Source: Kocuria rosea subsp. polaris (GTDB lineage: Bacteria > Actinomycetota > Actinomycetes > Actinomycetales > Micrococcaceae). From it: 64,000 bases of DNA. Positions within the stretch are counted from its first letter, which is position 1. Each line of letters begins with the position of its first letter. The translations under genes were made by a program, and so were the position numbers. Below, one piece after another: positions 63,955 through 64,000 of the stretch. A model generated the notes under the pieces. That model was not told the origin of the DNA, did not search any database, and saw only the letters and a program-made list of their open reading frames with translations. The DNA lies in assembly GCA_023896275.1 (NCBI GenBank), contig MLDA01000005.1:1-64000 (forward strand), written 5' to 3'.

Positions 63955-64000
63955 AATTCATCGTCACCGAGCACAAGTCCTCCAGGGACCCGTCCGCCCG
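63951..64000 (+). CDS. Phage protein, 5' end only
   Basis: GTG 63951 overlaps the WhiB-like stop and follows GAAAGAGGAGAG. Only the first 16 residues are in the window. No assignment is possible. Confidence 0.55.
   Translation, partial: MKFIVTEHKSSRDPSA

Larger units (their letters stand above)
53281..64000. mobile_element. Prophage (left part) integrated in the Tad locus
   Basis: The region begins at the truncated pilin gene and contains a serine integrase, ImmA/IrrE peptidase, repressor and divergent HTH gene, minus-strand accessory genes and a rightward early operon of short overlapping genes including ParB-like and WhiB-like proteins. No structural, packaging or lysis genes are seen before 64000, so it could be the early/immunity half of a temperate phage. 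An integrative element is the alternative. Confidence 0.85.

Overview
The window is GC-rich actinobacterial chromosome, most likely from the Micrococcales (Arthrobacter-like Micrococcaceae). Evidence: the 3' end of a 5S rRNA at the left edge, GTG/ATG starts, many 4-bp ATGA/GTGA overlaps, a WhiB1-type regulator, a garA-ftsR-Rv1829-Rv1830-type cluster and a PASTA kinase beside class II DAHP synthase. About 53 kb is host chromosome. The right 10.7 kb is the left part of an integrated temperate phage whose right end lies outside the window.

Layout. 1-9976 and 17409-24299 follow the order I recall for M. tuberculosis Rv1691-Rv1713: TPR-like protein, HAD phosphatase, small protein, tlyA, nadK, recN, pyrG, ADP-ribose pyrophosphatase, xerD, then parA-like, scpA, scpB, pseudouridine synthase, cmk and der, with a prephenate dehydrogenase before cmk. 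Between xerD and the parA-like gene sits a metabolic block: a second Nudix gene, then on the minus strand a CitA/CitB-type two-component system and gntR-prpD-prpB-prpC (methylcitrate cycle). A tRNA-Pro(GGG) with a structured leader follows der. Then come a small alarmone-synthetase-like gene and a secreted 1922-residue two-headed amylopullulanase with LacI-type operator candidates upstream.

31294-36030 carries an HSL-family hydrolase, the garA-ftsR-bifunctional nuclease-mcdR regulatory cluster and an orphan ParA. 36147-39596 is pyruvate carboxylase with codon use unlike its neighbours. 39753-48548 resembles the Rv2184c-Rv2176 neighbourhood: MinD-like ATPase, FadD15-type acyl-CoA synthetase, esterase, PlsC-type acyltransferase, class II DAHP synthase, membrane protein and PASTA kinase (PknL type). 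whiB1 follows with a strong inverted repeat at its promoter.

50098-53298 is a Tad (Flp) pilus locus: cpaF-tadB-tadC and a pilin-like gene cut short by the phage. The phage encodes a large serine integrase whose 3' end abuts the broken pilin, an ImmA/IrrE peptidase, a HipA-like kinase with a partner gene, a coiled-coil membrane protein, a repressor and a divergent HTH protein separated by a promoter/operator region, and a rightward run of tightly overlapping small genes including ParB-like and WhiB-like proteins.

Themes. At least six host genes have a -10 hexamer only 6-8 bases before the start codon and no ribosome binding site, which predicts leaderless mRNAs. The points most worth a second look are the phage disruption of the Tad pilin gene, the minus-strand accessory cassette of the prophage, the operator array of its immunity switch, and the inverted repeat at the whiB1 promoter.
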